Shown here piece after piece: positions 11,844-22,659 of a stretch of 64,000 bases of DNA (position 1 is its first letter; every line of letters begins with the position of its first letter). The notes under the pieces are model-generated. The model was not told the DNA's origin and searched no databases. It worked only from the letters and a program-made list of their open reading frames with translations. Source of the stretch: Toxonevra muliebris (lineage: Eukaryota > Arthropoda > Insecta > Diptera > Pallopteridae); the NCBI GenBank assembly GCA_963691655.1, contig OY829326.1, forward strand, positions 114,239,388 through 114,303,387. Reading direction: 5' to 3'. The translations under genes were made by a program, and so were the position numbers.

Positions 11844-12448
11844 CCCTTTCGCGACCGTAAGGAAACCAGAGGAGATAACGTAAAACCACTGACGCCCATT
11901 TCTTGTTACAATTTTTCTTTAAAACAGAAGTTTTGCACTTCTGAAGGCCTGAACTTCCATGGGTCACAGGCGGCACTGCAGCCTTCAATTAGAATTTTCT
12001 TAGAACATTTTTCTTAGATATTTTTTTTTAAAGATAGACAAAGCTTTTTAGTGTTAATTCTTCAGTTGGCCCTGTCTTGACCGTAAGGAAACAATAATCG
12101 ATGGTGCAAAACCGAAATCGGACTTGCTATCGCTGAGGACTTTAAGGTCACCGGTGACACACAGCAAAAACTTTCCAAACAAAGTAAGCAAAAATTTAAA
12201 AAATGGGAATTCATGTTTGAGCAAATAGTTTTCTCCACAACATATTGAAAATTTGATATATTTGGACAAATATTGTCAAAATTGAGTGAGATTGAAAATA
12301 GGTATTTTTAGCTTAGGTCTCTCTGGTGCCGTCAATTAGGTAACAATTTCTAAACTTTTTTAAATATCAATTCTCTTTTCAATAAGAGTTTTTGAAAAAA
12401 CTGAAAAAACGAATTTTAGGTTAACGGTGACTAATGGTCCCGAAAGGG
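11844..12448. mobile_element. piggyBac-type MITE, 605 bp
   Basis: It is flanked by TTAA on both sides (11840-11843, 12449-12452). The ends start CCCTTTCGCGACC (left) and CCCTTTCGGGACC (complement of right), and CGTAAGGAAAC recurs inside (11855 and 12081). TTAA targets and CCC-starting ends are the piggyBac hallmark. No transposase is visible. A related fragment lies at 59411-59560. Confidence 0.8.
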
Positions 12449-12452
12449 TTAA

Positions 12453-13063
12453 ACTGTGAAAAGCAAAGAAGAGCAGATTATATTTTACTCTGGCTTTTTG
12501 CTTTTTCTAACCCAATGAATTTTATTTCAAATTTTTATTAAGAATTTTTTATTATATTTAATTTAAAAAGAATCCAAAACAGACCATTTTTAACCCCTAT
12601 CTTAAGAAGGAGAATAGGGATTATTAGGAAAATCAATAGTTTTTTTTTTTGGCAAAATCTCAAACTATAACAAAATGTTTTACATTTTAAACTATTTTTA
12701 TAAAAACAAAATGATGTCAAAATTGAAGGTTCTGAAAAGAACTAAACACAAGTGATGTGTTAAGCTCACCTTGTGCGTAAATTTTGATTTTGGACTTCAA
12801 TTGCGGTTGTAGATTACACAGTTGCAAAGAACATTTTTGAGCCTCAACGAAACCTATCAAAACAATGGATTGTAATTTCCAAAAACATCATCAAATGATA
12901 TGAAACATCATGTGCATTTAAGATGAATCTTGTCTTCAAAAACTTATACGAAAATTTTACGCGCAATATTTTCACTGAATATTTTAACATATTACCTCCT
13001 ACTTATATGGGTCTTAGTGGTCCCTTTTTTGAGAAATTCCATAAAAGTCTCTTTTAAAAGAGT
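12453..13063. other. AT-rich non-coding
   Basis: I see no gene or clear element end here. Confidence 0.5.
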
Positions 13064-13441
13064 ATTCAAGGGTTAAAGTGTTCCATAAAAGTATTCTGCT
13101 AAAATTTCATTATGGATCACCTAAAGCAACAAGCACCTACGGGTTAAAGGTAAGGCGTAAAATTTAATTGTGTGGTGAAACGCCTTCGCTAAGTAAAATA
13201 TTTTTGTGGAACATTGTAACCTTTGAATACCCTATATAAGTATTTTTGAACCTTTTTTGGTAAATTAAAACAAATTATTTTTAAATTTTTTTTAAAAGAA
13301 ATTGAATTAGAAGGCGTTGCACCTCATAACAAAGCAAAACTGAATTGTACGCCTTACCTTTAACCCTAGGTGCTTCTTGTCTTCAGGCAGTCCTAATGAA
13401 ATTCTTCGTAGAATATTTTGTAAGAAATTTTAACCCTTGAA
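13064..13441. mobile_element. Palindromic MITE with about 110-bp arms
   Basis: The left arm (13064-13178) and right arm (13333-13441) are inverted copies. Matching landmarks are TTCAAGGGTTAAA at the outer ends, AATTTCATTA in the middle, and GGGTTAAAGGTAAGGCGTA on the inner side. The inner 50 bp is better conserved than the outer part, so the outer arms could belong to an older host element. No coding capacity and no clear target duplication. Confidence 0.75.
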
Positions 13442-13528
13442 CATCCTTTCAATCCATTGTGAAGAAAAAAATTGAGATGAGGTAAACCAAAACCCATTTA
13501 GGGTTTTACTACCATTAACTAATACTTT

Positions 13529-13614
13529 CATATCGTCGCCTGAGAATTGATTTAGCGTATGTGAGTACAAATTCATATACCTATACGCCAAATCAATTCT
13601 CTGGCGACGATATG
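13529..13614. other. Long perfect-type stem-loop, pre-miRNA-like
   Basis: Bases 13529-13561 pair with 13582-13614. The pattern is 12 pairs, a 1x1 mismatch (T/T), 12 pairs, a 1x1 mismatch (A/C), 6 pairs and a G-T wobble, with a 20-nt loop. The size and the symmetric single mismatches are like an animal pre-miRNA; a short degenerate inverted-repeat transposon is the main alternative. Expression cannot be judged from DNA, and either strand could be the functional one. Confidence 0.7.
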
Positions 13615-15671
13615 ACATAGGTTCGTTGAGGCCACAAGCAATTCCCAAAAAATGTTTACACAGTGTTTTCACTTTAAGGTAAAGATCTTTTTTTCGGGAT
13701 CTGCAAAATTCAATTTTTAAAGTTTCTAATACGATCTAATATTTTCGAACTACAAAAGATGAATTTCAGATAAATTGAGTTGATAACCCCAATAGTTGGT
13801 ACTTCGGGTCCTATAGCTTTTGAAACACTTCGAATCAGAATATAACTTTTTTAATATTAATTTCAAATTTGAAAAATTTGGCCCAAGTAACCTTCAATTC
13901 GTTCACTGCGTATTTAAATTGAAAGTTGTGAGACTTTGAGATTCGTTTTGATGATTCCCCAAATTGGCAAAAAATACAACATTTTTGGGGAATCGGAACT
14001 AAACTAAAGCAAATACAGCAAAACGAAGAGTTCTTGAAGCTTTTAACAGAAAATCGCTTTTCCCCCGGCGTAATCTTAAAAGAAATGATGATATGCTTTA
14101 GTTTGAGATAACAGCTAAAAATTTATCGAATATATGTTCAACCTTTATCCGTTTTATAGCAGGATAAAGTAATGAAAAACATAATAACTCTATTAGCTAT
14201 TAGCTCATAATTTAAGTCGCTTGCCCAGAGAATCAAAACTAAGGCACGAATTCCCCACTATTCAGAAAAAAAGAAAAAAGTGATGTATACAAAAATCTTT
14301 AGCATGGAGGTCAAAATAACGAAGATAAAGCATATATAGAGTTGAAACCAGTGAAAATTTTTATTCAAAAAATCAGATCAGATCAGATCGGGATGAAGTT
14401 AAACTTCTAGGAGGTGCACTCAATTTATTCTAGGAATTTTTACCTTATATGAAAAAGTTTTTTGTATATACAATATACTTTGAATATTTAAAAAAGACGT
14501 ATTAGTTTATACTTTCCAACAAATTTTATGTACTGAATATTAAATTATATCTACCTACTAAAGTTTCTTCTACTTAAATATTCTATTACATGCAAGTGCC
14601 TTTGTATACTTCTCAACTAACTAACATTAAATAGGTATGTTTGTATATATCTAGAATAGAAGAAAGATTCACATCATCAGACGTAAATCTAAAAGTATTG
14701 ATTTTTGTTTTTGCTCATTAAGAACCTCCCTTACACCCCACTTCCCCAACCCCCCCCCCCCCCCCACCTCTCCTTCCTTCCTCCACTCTCCTACTCTTAT
14801 ACTACCATCTCGCCAGTGAGGGTTTTTCTGTGTATTGCTTGAAGGCAAGCAGAGAAAGAAGAAGAACAACTAAGAACTGTGAAATGAATGGTTTTGTGAT
14901 ACCTTAGAAGAATAACCACCCCCAATAATGCACAGCCACAACAGAGGATACCAAGAATTTATCACAAAAAATATCACAAATTCAGAAGAACTATGTACAT
15001 AAGCAGCAAATTCTATATACTAACATTCACATACATACATATATATGTATATATACAAATTTATATGTATAGTTTTTGTATATAAAGAGAATCGGCCAAG
15101 GCAACGTAAAAAGCAATAGCAACAACAATAATAATAGCTACATCTACAGCAAATAAAAGCTTACAGAATTGAATCCGAACCAGAGTCAGGCAGGCAGGCA
15201 GGCAGGGAGGTATATGTATGTATGTATGTATTTAGATATATATGTTCATATAAGTTCTTGGTATATACAAAACATAACAATTTCATAGATTTTTTCTTAG
15301 AACTGGGAAAATCCAATTAGAATTGCTCACAGAGGGAAATAATTCACCTGTCGTTTCTTCCTCTTCATATTTGTGCATGGTATACGTGTATTTGTATTTG
15401 TTGTTGTTGCTATAGAGGGAGGTAGGATTTGTTAATAGCAGAGGGTGAAATCTAGCAAGAAAAAAAAAGAAGAAAAAACTAAGAACATGAATCTGAATTA
15501 GTAACGAAGAATGACGCATCTAAAAAAAAAAAAAAAAAGACGAATCAGCTATTGAAATATAACTAGAACGTAAATATAATGAATAATATTTTCAATAAGA
15601 AGGTAACCAACAATAAGTTTTGTGTAGTTAACGCATTTTAATCAGAAGTTCTGGTTTTTCTTGTTGTAGTA
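13615..15671. other. Non-coding, homopolymer and CATA repeats
   Basis: It contains a C-run (14751-14766), CAGG repeats (about 15187-15206) and CATA/TGTA repeats (15020-15250). No gene seen. Confidence 0.55.
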
Positions 15672-16263
15672 AGATAGAAGGGGGAGCATTCGCCACTGGG
15701 GCACATTTGCCACCCCCTCCCCCCTTATCTTCTAATTTGAGAAAGTTTTATAATTGAAACAATCTATAATTTGTGCTTCTATCGATCATCTTTCATCCCT
15801 TCTACTTTGACAGTTGAGCTTTGTAAGTGATCGTGGGCAGACGTGTTTTTGTGTTTTTCGGGTGGTTGCAAAAATATTTGATGGTAAGTAAATCTTGTAA
15901 TAACTTTTTTATTTATTGAGTGAGAAAAAAGTTGTTCAACTATGTTATTCCGGTGTTATTTAATTAAAAAATAAGCAATAGTTTCTTTTTATAAATATTC
16001 AAAAAGTTTCAAAAAATTATGTTTTTATGAAAGTGGTTGCTCCTGGGGCACATTCAATGCCTGGGGCACTTTCACCATTTTGGACTTCTTGGAAAATCAT
16101 CAAAAAAATAATAGAAATCATTAAGATAATAAACTCATAAAGATAACAGATGAAAGCTAATAAATGTAGATTTCTAATTAAAAAATAATTTTAAAAAAAA
16201 TACTATTAGTTTAGCCTAGACAACACTTTAAAAAAAAAGTAGCGAATGCTCCCCCTTCTACTC
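15672..16263. mobile_element. TA-flanked TIR element, 592 bp
   Basis: The ends contain TAGAAGGGGGAGCATTCGC in inverse orientation (15675-15693 and complement at 16242-16260), with TA on both sides (15670-15671, 16264-16265), as in Tc1/mariner/pogo elements. The phrase TGGGGCAC appears three times inside (15698, 16036, 16062). A stretch ending ATTTGATG before GTAAGTAAATC at 15885-15895 looks like a splice donor, so the element may contain an exon-like piece. No transposase frame. Confidence 0.72.
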
Positions 16264-16810
16264 TAAGTTTTAGAAAAATACAAAAATAAGTAAAGTTACT
16301 ATTCCATTCTTATATATGGTACATGAATGTTCTAATACTATTATGGCACAACAGCCCATAGAAAGCGTAGACTGAGCTTTCCCCTAAAACCTCATAAACA
16401 TTTTCAATCCTTCAATCATGTACGCAGATCAAAACTACTTTCCGAGAAGGTGTGAATATATTTCATATCAAAAAAACAAAATGGGATTTAAAACTTCCTC
16501 TATTGCTTTAATTTGACTTTAAAAAAAAAAAGATTTCTTTTCCATGATTTCTTAACATCATATCTAATAATTTTAAATATTTTTCTACATATTTTGTTAT
16601 GAAATCTCAATTATATAAAGAACTTCACTACTTTCAGACAGAAGCAGGATGAGATGTTGTTCAAAGTCTCAAGATTTTAAAGGTCTTTTTTGAAATTGGA
16701 ATAAAATTTGCATGTGTATAGATAAATATGGTCTCAGGAAAGCACACTACCTCTCCAGCTCACCTTGTCACCAATTAAATCACATCTAATAGGGAAAAAG
16801 TTCTCGATTA

Positions 16811-17553
16811 CACAGCAACACAAAAAAAAACGTTTTTTCGAGTCCGGGAGTCAGACTATGTTTAATATATGCTTTTGGGGTCGCTGAATCCGAATCCGAG
16901 GTTCGAAAAATCCAAGCACGTCAAAGTTCTGACATAACCTCAAAAAACCTCATAGAATAAATGTTCTTTTCTGATTTGGAGATCAGTCCAAGTTTACTAA
17001 ATGCTTTTGGGGACGCTGAATCCGAATCCGAGGTTCGAAAAATCCGAGCACGTCAAAGTTCTGACATAACCTCAAAAAACCTCATAAAATAAATGTTTTT
17101 TTTCTGATTTGGAGATCAGTCCATGTTTACTAGATGCTTTTGGGATCGCTGAATCCGAATCCACGGTATGTCAGGGTTCTGACATAACCTCAAAAAATCT
17201 CATGCAATTTTTTTTCGAGCCCGGGGTCCAGACCATGTTTCCTGAATCCGAGATACAAAAAACCTCAGCATGTCAGGTTTTCGACTTAGCTTAGATAACG
17301 AAGTATTTTGCAGGTTATGTCGAAAACTTGGCATGCTGGAGTTTTTTAGACCTCGGATTCCGATTCGGATTCATTGACCCCAAACATGGTCTGGCCCCCG
17401 GGCTCGAAAAAAAAATTTTATGAGGTTATGTCAGAACCCTGACGTACTGGGGTTTTTTGGACCACGGATTTGGAATCAGCGATGCCAAAAACATGTAGTA
17501 AACATGGTCAGACATCCAAACCCGAAAAAACATTCTTTTTTTGTGTGGCTGTG
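16811..17553. mobile_element. Foldback element with 133-bp tandem units
   Basis: Its ends start CACAGCAACACAAAAAAA and CACAGCCACACAAAAAAA and are flanked by TTA on each side (16808-16810, 17554-17556), a duplication typical of PIF/Harbinger. Three direct units of 132-133 bp begin TGCTTTTGGG at 16870, 17002 and 17135. From about 17300 the same units run in inverse orientation, so the whole element can fold on itself. Repeated phrases are GAATCCGAATCCGAGG and TTCTGACATAACCTC. No coding capacity. Confidence 0.82.
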
Positions 17554-17556
17554 TTA

Positions 17557-18030
17557 TTAATCTCATATTTAAGAAAATATGGGAATATTATTTAATTTTT
17601 GGAAATTTTTATAGCCATCTTCAAGTACTTTATTTTAATTTCAACTCATAAGATTAAGATCAAAAGTGATTGGTAAAAACTTTAGTAACCCAAAATTGTG
17701 AATGTGAGATTTCTTCGAAACCCTTGTCAAGAAGAAATAAAATTGTATGTGTTTCAGCTTTATTTTACGCACAAGTCTTTAAAGCTGAAGCCGGGATCTA
17801 AATCTAGTCGAAGAGGAAACAAGGCTAGAAAAATAATTAATCATAAATTCAAAATTCAAGGCGGGAACGTGAAATCCCCATTTAGTACGCAATTATCTCA
17901 AACATCCCTAACATTATTTTGATTGAAGGTAACATTTACCTCCCAAATGTTTGCAAGAGTCACATACTCCGTCATTCTTCTATTTAAATGTTAGAAAGTC
18001 TTAGTTTTTGCCATACATGGATAATTAACC
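17557..18030. other. Non-coding
   Basis: AT-rich, no element ends. The frame at 17698-17922 has no recognisable domain and I do not call it. Confidence 0.5.
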
Positions 18031-18408
18031 AAAACATTGATTCTTCTTGATCATTAGAAATGTTTAATTCTAATGATAACACAATAACATTAGCATTAAA
18101 AAAATTCTAATTATTAGCCGATATCAATAGCATTAGACGGCACTAATTCTAATGATTAAAAATGAGCATGAACATTGGACCAATTCTGATGATAAGCCAT
18201 TAACATTAGCATAGGAAAAATCAATTCTAATGTTTAAAAACTTAAAATTTAAATGCAATTCCAATCATTCTGAGCATGGAGGTTTACTAAAAATTAAAAG
18301 AGTGGGATCTGATCAGAGATCTACTAAACTATTCTCGAAACTGTCATCATTAACAGAGAAAGCGCTTCTTTTTAATCATTAGAATTACTTTTTTAATGCT
18401 AGTGCTAA
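18031..18408. repeat. ATTAG-rich degenerate repeat
   Basis: Short motifs such as TTCTAATGATTA and CATTAGCAT recur at least ten times in both orientations. It directly adjoins the left arm at 18409 and shares its CATTAG/CTAATG vocabulary, so it may be the outer, decayed part of the same element. Confidence 0.6.
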
Positions 18409-18843
18409 TTTTATTACTATTTTTTTAAACATTAAAATTGGATTTTCTAATGCCAACTCTATTAGCTTGCCATTAGCGTTTGTTTTTCTTATACTAGTTC
18501 TATCGGTTTATCATTATAAATGGTCTAGCCAATGAAATAACCAATTGCCAAACTAATGTATAATAAAGAGTCCAATGCCAATGAAATGACCAATGAATTA
18601 CCAAACTAATGCAATATTCCCATGCTTGCTTTTCGTTAATATCATTAGAATTAAATTCATAGTCTAAATTTATCAAACACATAAAATCATCAAAATTAGC
18701 TTGAAATGAAAAAATTCCACAAAATTAACATTGAGCATATCTCCCTACTCCCCACCCCCTGTCACCATACATCGCGATGGCATTAAGTTTTACCTTTTTA
18801 ATGCTGTTTTTCATTCTTCAAAATCCCCCACACATCAGTGTCG
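18409..18843 (+). repeat. Inverted repeat, left arm (435 bp)
   Basis: It is the inverse of 22660-23102 with only scattered substitutions and a few short indels. Landmarks shared with the right arm are CCATCGCGATGTATGG-type sequence near 18765-18780, CCCCCACACATCAG at the inner end and tandem CCAATGAAAT/ACCAAACTAATG motifs near 18530-18620. Confidence 0.88.
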
Positions 18844-19250
18844 TCCCTGATGGCAGATAAAATATTCATGAGCTTGTTGTTTTTTTTTTTCTACTTTTTT
18901 TTGTTTCTATTTTGTTCTTTTGTAAACAACTTTTTCTACACACATATATATTTACTTGCTACAATATATTTTATTTACAATATTATTTTAGATGCTCCAC
19001 CGCAACCCCTATTTCTGTGAACATATGAATGTATGTATGTAAGTTGGGCATTGTGCACCTTAACGACGTGCCGTCTGTAGTTGTGAAAAATGAGAAAACA
19101 CATTTGCCAACCTTCTCTTCGGCAAAAACAACAAAAACAAGAATGAGGACGGCAGCAACATCAGAAATATAGTAGCAACAAAACATCGCCAATCAACTTA
19201 ACTAACATTGCAGTTGGATACACCGTCAACACAGTAGCAGCTCACATTGA
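18844..19250. other. Inner spacer, non-coding
   Basis: T-rich and CATA-containing sequence between the left arm and the promoter-like stretch. No gene seen. Confidence 0.4.
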
Positions 19251-19381
19251 AAACTACTTCGCACACTCTCGCTCTGTCGCTCTTTCTCCCAACTCTCCTA
19301 TCGGCCCATAACGCAAATTGAAGCAAAAGAGCACAGCACATGTGAAAAAAATAAACGAACCGAGTTTGCTATTCTCAAAAG
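19251..19381 (+). other. Candidate non-coding first exon with donor
   Basis: The pyrimidine-rich run CTCTCGCTCTGTCGCTCTTT (19266-19285) resembles GAGA-factor sites read on the other strand, common in fly promoters. It is followed by an A-rich, less biased leader and by AAAAG/GTGAGT, a near-consensus splice donor with GT at 19382-19383. No long ATG frame is present. This pattern fits a 5' untranslated exon of a plus-strand gene whose coding exons lie elsewhere. It is only a sequence-style argument. Confidence 0.3.
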
Positions 19382-20109
19382 GTGAGTGTAAATTCGTTTT
19401 TTTATTTGTCTCTACATAATTATAGTATAACGAAATAAAATAAAACTTTTTAAAAATACTTTAAGAATCTATTTAATATCAATGCAACTAAAATCAATTT
19501 CAAATTTTTGTGTTTTGCTAATGAATACAAAATTTCCTTACCATAAATTTGAAGAGTTAACTGAGTTTTTGGCTTGAAAATATCGCAATCAGTTCAGTCT
19601 TTTAATGAACTTTCTTCAATCTGCTGTGAGCTATTTCAAAATTGGCAATTGTCTAGCGCTTACATTAAGAAAACCTCTTACTGAAAGTAATTTCAGCAAA
19701 ATCTCCTTAAAACTCCACTGTGTTTTCCTATTAAATATTATATTCAAACCATCGACTTTGCTTAGTGTTTGTTTAACCCATTTCGTACCGTTGTTTCTTT
19801 AAAGAAACACTATTTTTAGAAAATGATAAAAAATAAACGGCAACAGATAATTAAAAAGAAAAAACAGTCACTAGATTATGCATTCGTTTGTGCATTTTTT
19901 GTAAATATTGGTACAAAATAAAATGAGTAAGTGGCATATTTTTAAATGCCGAAATTGATAATTTCAACGCAATTTCGGCTTAGTGGGAACATAGGTTTGC
20001 CAAATTTAGACACTTTTTGAAGCACTGCGGTTATAGGTTAAAGCTGTTGCCCTATTTTGGTACAAAAAGATGCTGAAATGCAGATGCTTAGTAAGAACAG
20101 CAGTCATTA

Positions 20110-20311
20110 CAGTAGAATTCCAATTATCCGAACACCGATTATCCGGACATCTGATTATCCGGACTCATAACCCTCTACTGCATAACGATGCTTTAGACAC
20201 ATTCTCCTAATTCACATAATTTACGACATTTTTAAAGAAAGAATTTTTTTATAAAATGGCGTATAGTCAATGACGTGTTCTTCTTTGATCCGGATAATCG
20301 GGATTCTACTG
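20110..20311. mobile_element. Tigger/pogo-like MITE, 202 bp
   Basis: The ends are CAGTAGAATTCCAATTATCC (left) and CAGTAGAATCCCGATTATCC (complement of right), with TA on each side (20108-20109, 20312-20313). CAGTAGAA..C..GATTATCCG ends are characteristic of pogo/Tigger elements. ATTATCCGGAC is repeated just inside the left end. No transposase. Confidence 0.85.
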
Positions 20312-20737
20312 TAATTGGATTTAATATTAGTTTCAGCGATTGGCGTTAGTTTGGAAAGATTTAATTTCAACAAACGGATAATGGCATTTGTGTTTAACAA
20401 AACACTATTTATATATATAAACGTGGTTAAATTGACACTGTTCTCATATGTGCCAATCAAATGTACCAGAATCAATTCACACTTACGTAATTCATAATTT
20501 ATTATACGCCGTTATTATACAACCAAACATGTTCAGTGGAATTAAATACGAGTATTATGGTTACTAAAATTTCATTGATGAGCATGTAACTCTCTGAATA
20601 TACGTATATCTCAGTAAATAGTGCATCGATGCCATAATGCACTCGAGAAAAGACACGTACTCCTGATAACCAGCAAAATAACCAAATGCCAGCCAACCAG
20701 CCAGCCAAGCAGCCAGCGAGTCAACCAATCAACCAAA

Positions 20738-20914
20738 ATGACTTTTGCTCTGGCGTTGTTGTTGTTGGTAGCGTTGACGTTCGTCGTTCTGCTGGTGATT
20801 TGCTCAATGCTCTGCTTAAATTTGTCTAATAAAAATAAATGCATAAAGTGTTCAAGTGTAAATGAAGGTGAGGTGAGAGGAATGAAGGATGACAAACAGA
20901 GGAGTCAAATATAA
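20738..20914 (+). CDS. Possible 58-residue membrane microprotein
   Basis: A plus-strand ATG at 20738 in good fly context (ACCAAAATG) opens a 58-codon frame. Residues 3-26 are a nearly uninterrupted hydrophobic run (ALALLLLVALTFVVLLVICS), which would be a membrane anchor or uncleaved signal. Then come CLNLSNKNKCIKC, with four cysteines between residues 22 and 38, and a charged tail. The frame is open upstream to an ATG at 20621, but that extension is made of CAGCCAAC repeats, so I prefer the internal start. No family is recognised. It could be a chance frame; the GTTGTTGTT stretch contributes to the leucine/valine run. Confidence 0.25.
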   Translation: MTFALALLLLVALTFVVLLVICSMLCLNLSNKNKCIKCSSVNEGEVRGMKDDKQRSQI

Positions 20915-21459
20915 ATTATATACGGGTAAATGCATGTAATAATAATAAAAGATGCGCAAATTCTGCAACTAAATAAAAATCCATAAAACAGAACACAACT
21001 CAATGTATGCCATAAATCGAATTGGATTTGCGCACGTTTCATGAATTTTTTTTCTTCACAATTTTTACAATATTCTCAAGTTGTTGTTAGTTTTTTTTTT
21101 TTTACAAATCGATTCGTAATAAAATTGTGTTGCAATTAGATAAATGTAAATAGTGTGCCATTTAATTACCTGATTACCTGTATAAATTCCCAAGAACACA
21201 CAAATTCTGCACTTGATAAATCCATAACAAGGAAAAAACGCTTGTAAATTAAATAAATAACTAAATTGTTATTACATATATACATGTGTATATCATTTAC
21301 AGTGCAGAATAAAAGTATTCGGATTTTTTTTAATCAAATACTTATCTGATAGATGATTTTCAAATTTCTCAAACACTTTGCTTCAATTGATTTTGAAAAT
21401 GACGGATTCAATATGTGCGGGCGATTTTTACTAAAAGTACTCGATTTAGCTTAAAAGTT

Positions 21460-21675
21460 GTTATTCAGGATCACTGATTGCGAACCCAAAATCTGTTTGG
21501 AAACACTCAAAATGGCCGATCCAATATGGCGGAAAGACGCGTTACGTAATATTCAAATGCAATTGACTTTTGAGATAGAAATATTAAAATTTTTCAATAC
21601 GAATTTCGGATTCGTAATCAGCGACCGCAAAAACCCCCGACTAACAAGTTTTGTGAGCTTTAGGTTGAGATGAAA
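21460..21675. repeat. AATCAGCGACC family repeat, second locus
   Basis: It contains CAAAATGGCCGATCCAATAT, TTCGTAATCAGCGACCGC and AAAAACCCCCGACTAACAAG, matching the block at 3109-3530. The open frame 21458-21673 is a translation of this repeat. Confidence 0.65.
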
Positions 21676-21989
21676 AATGAATGCTTCTAAAGGTTAAAAG
21701 AGAGAATATTAGTTGAAAAAGAAGAAATCAAGAGAACAAGAGAAAAAGTCAAAGAGCAAGTTTGATTTATTTGATGTTGTTCCCGATTGTGCTTTTGCAC
21801 GGAGAAGGGACGACGAAAGCGTGGTAGATTAACATCTAACGCGTATTCTGTCGCATAAGAAATATTCATTTCGAAAAAGAAACTTGCGGTTTGTCATTCG
21901 AAGCAATTTACTTTCAGAAAGTTTTCCTGAAAGAAATTGCAACAATTTGCAATTATCTAGCAGATGTTAACTTCACCTTAGTATCCGAC

Positions 21990-22659
21990 ATTCAAAAATT
22001 CATTTCAGAAATGATGCCCTTGGTTCTCTGTAAAAATAGCATGGCTGGTTAACCTACCAGCGATTTAATTGATTAACGTTGTAACTGAAACTCACTGGGT
22101 TGTGGCTGGTAGGGCTGTGACGTTTATCGTTCAAGTATTGACTTTACCACCTTTCTGTCTTACACCTCGCCGATAGTAGACTTATAATTTCTATTCAGCT
22201 TTTTCCAGGGATCACTTACTGGAATGCTGGCTAATAAGTAGACGATTTTGTAGTAGGTTTATTTAGGATGGTTTTATTTCTAAAACTGATGGTTTTCCAT
22301 GTTTCAAAGTTGAGGCTGTCATTTTCTCTTTGTTCTTTTCCTGCATCCGTAAGATGAATCTACCTCTTGCCGTTTTTTCTCTTAAACGAGGTGTAGCCAG
22401 TTTTCGCTTTCTCTCTTCTTTGCGTTGTCAGGCTTAAGGCCCTTTTTGGTGAATCGCTTGTATCACTTGTTTCAGACTGCACCATGCCATTGCCATGTTT
22501 TCAAAGTGTCATCGAGCTCAACTGGTAATACAAAGTACTGCTGAAAGTTACAGTGAACGGCTACTACATATCAAATAAGCTTTTCTTCAGTTAATGGGAC
22601 TGGTCTGCTCTCACTAGCAGCTTACACTATTAGCATCAATCTAGTCGTCCCAAATGACT
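21990..22659. other. Higher-complexity spacer sequence, unassigned
   Basis: This stretch is more GC-rich than its surroundings and lies just inside the right arm of the inverted repeat. Frames are broken on both strands. It could be decayed coding sequence of the element that owns the arms, but I recognise no motif. Confidence 0.35.

Noticed and set aside
14751..14766. C-run here, G-run at 55596 and C-run at 60739 as signals
   Set aside because: Homopolymers of this kind are common transposon-end or sequencing features; only the one at 55596 lies at an element end.
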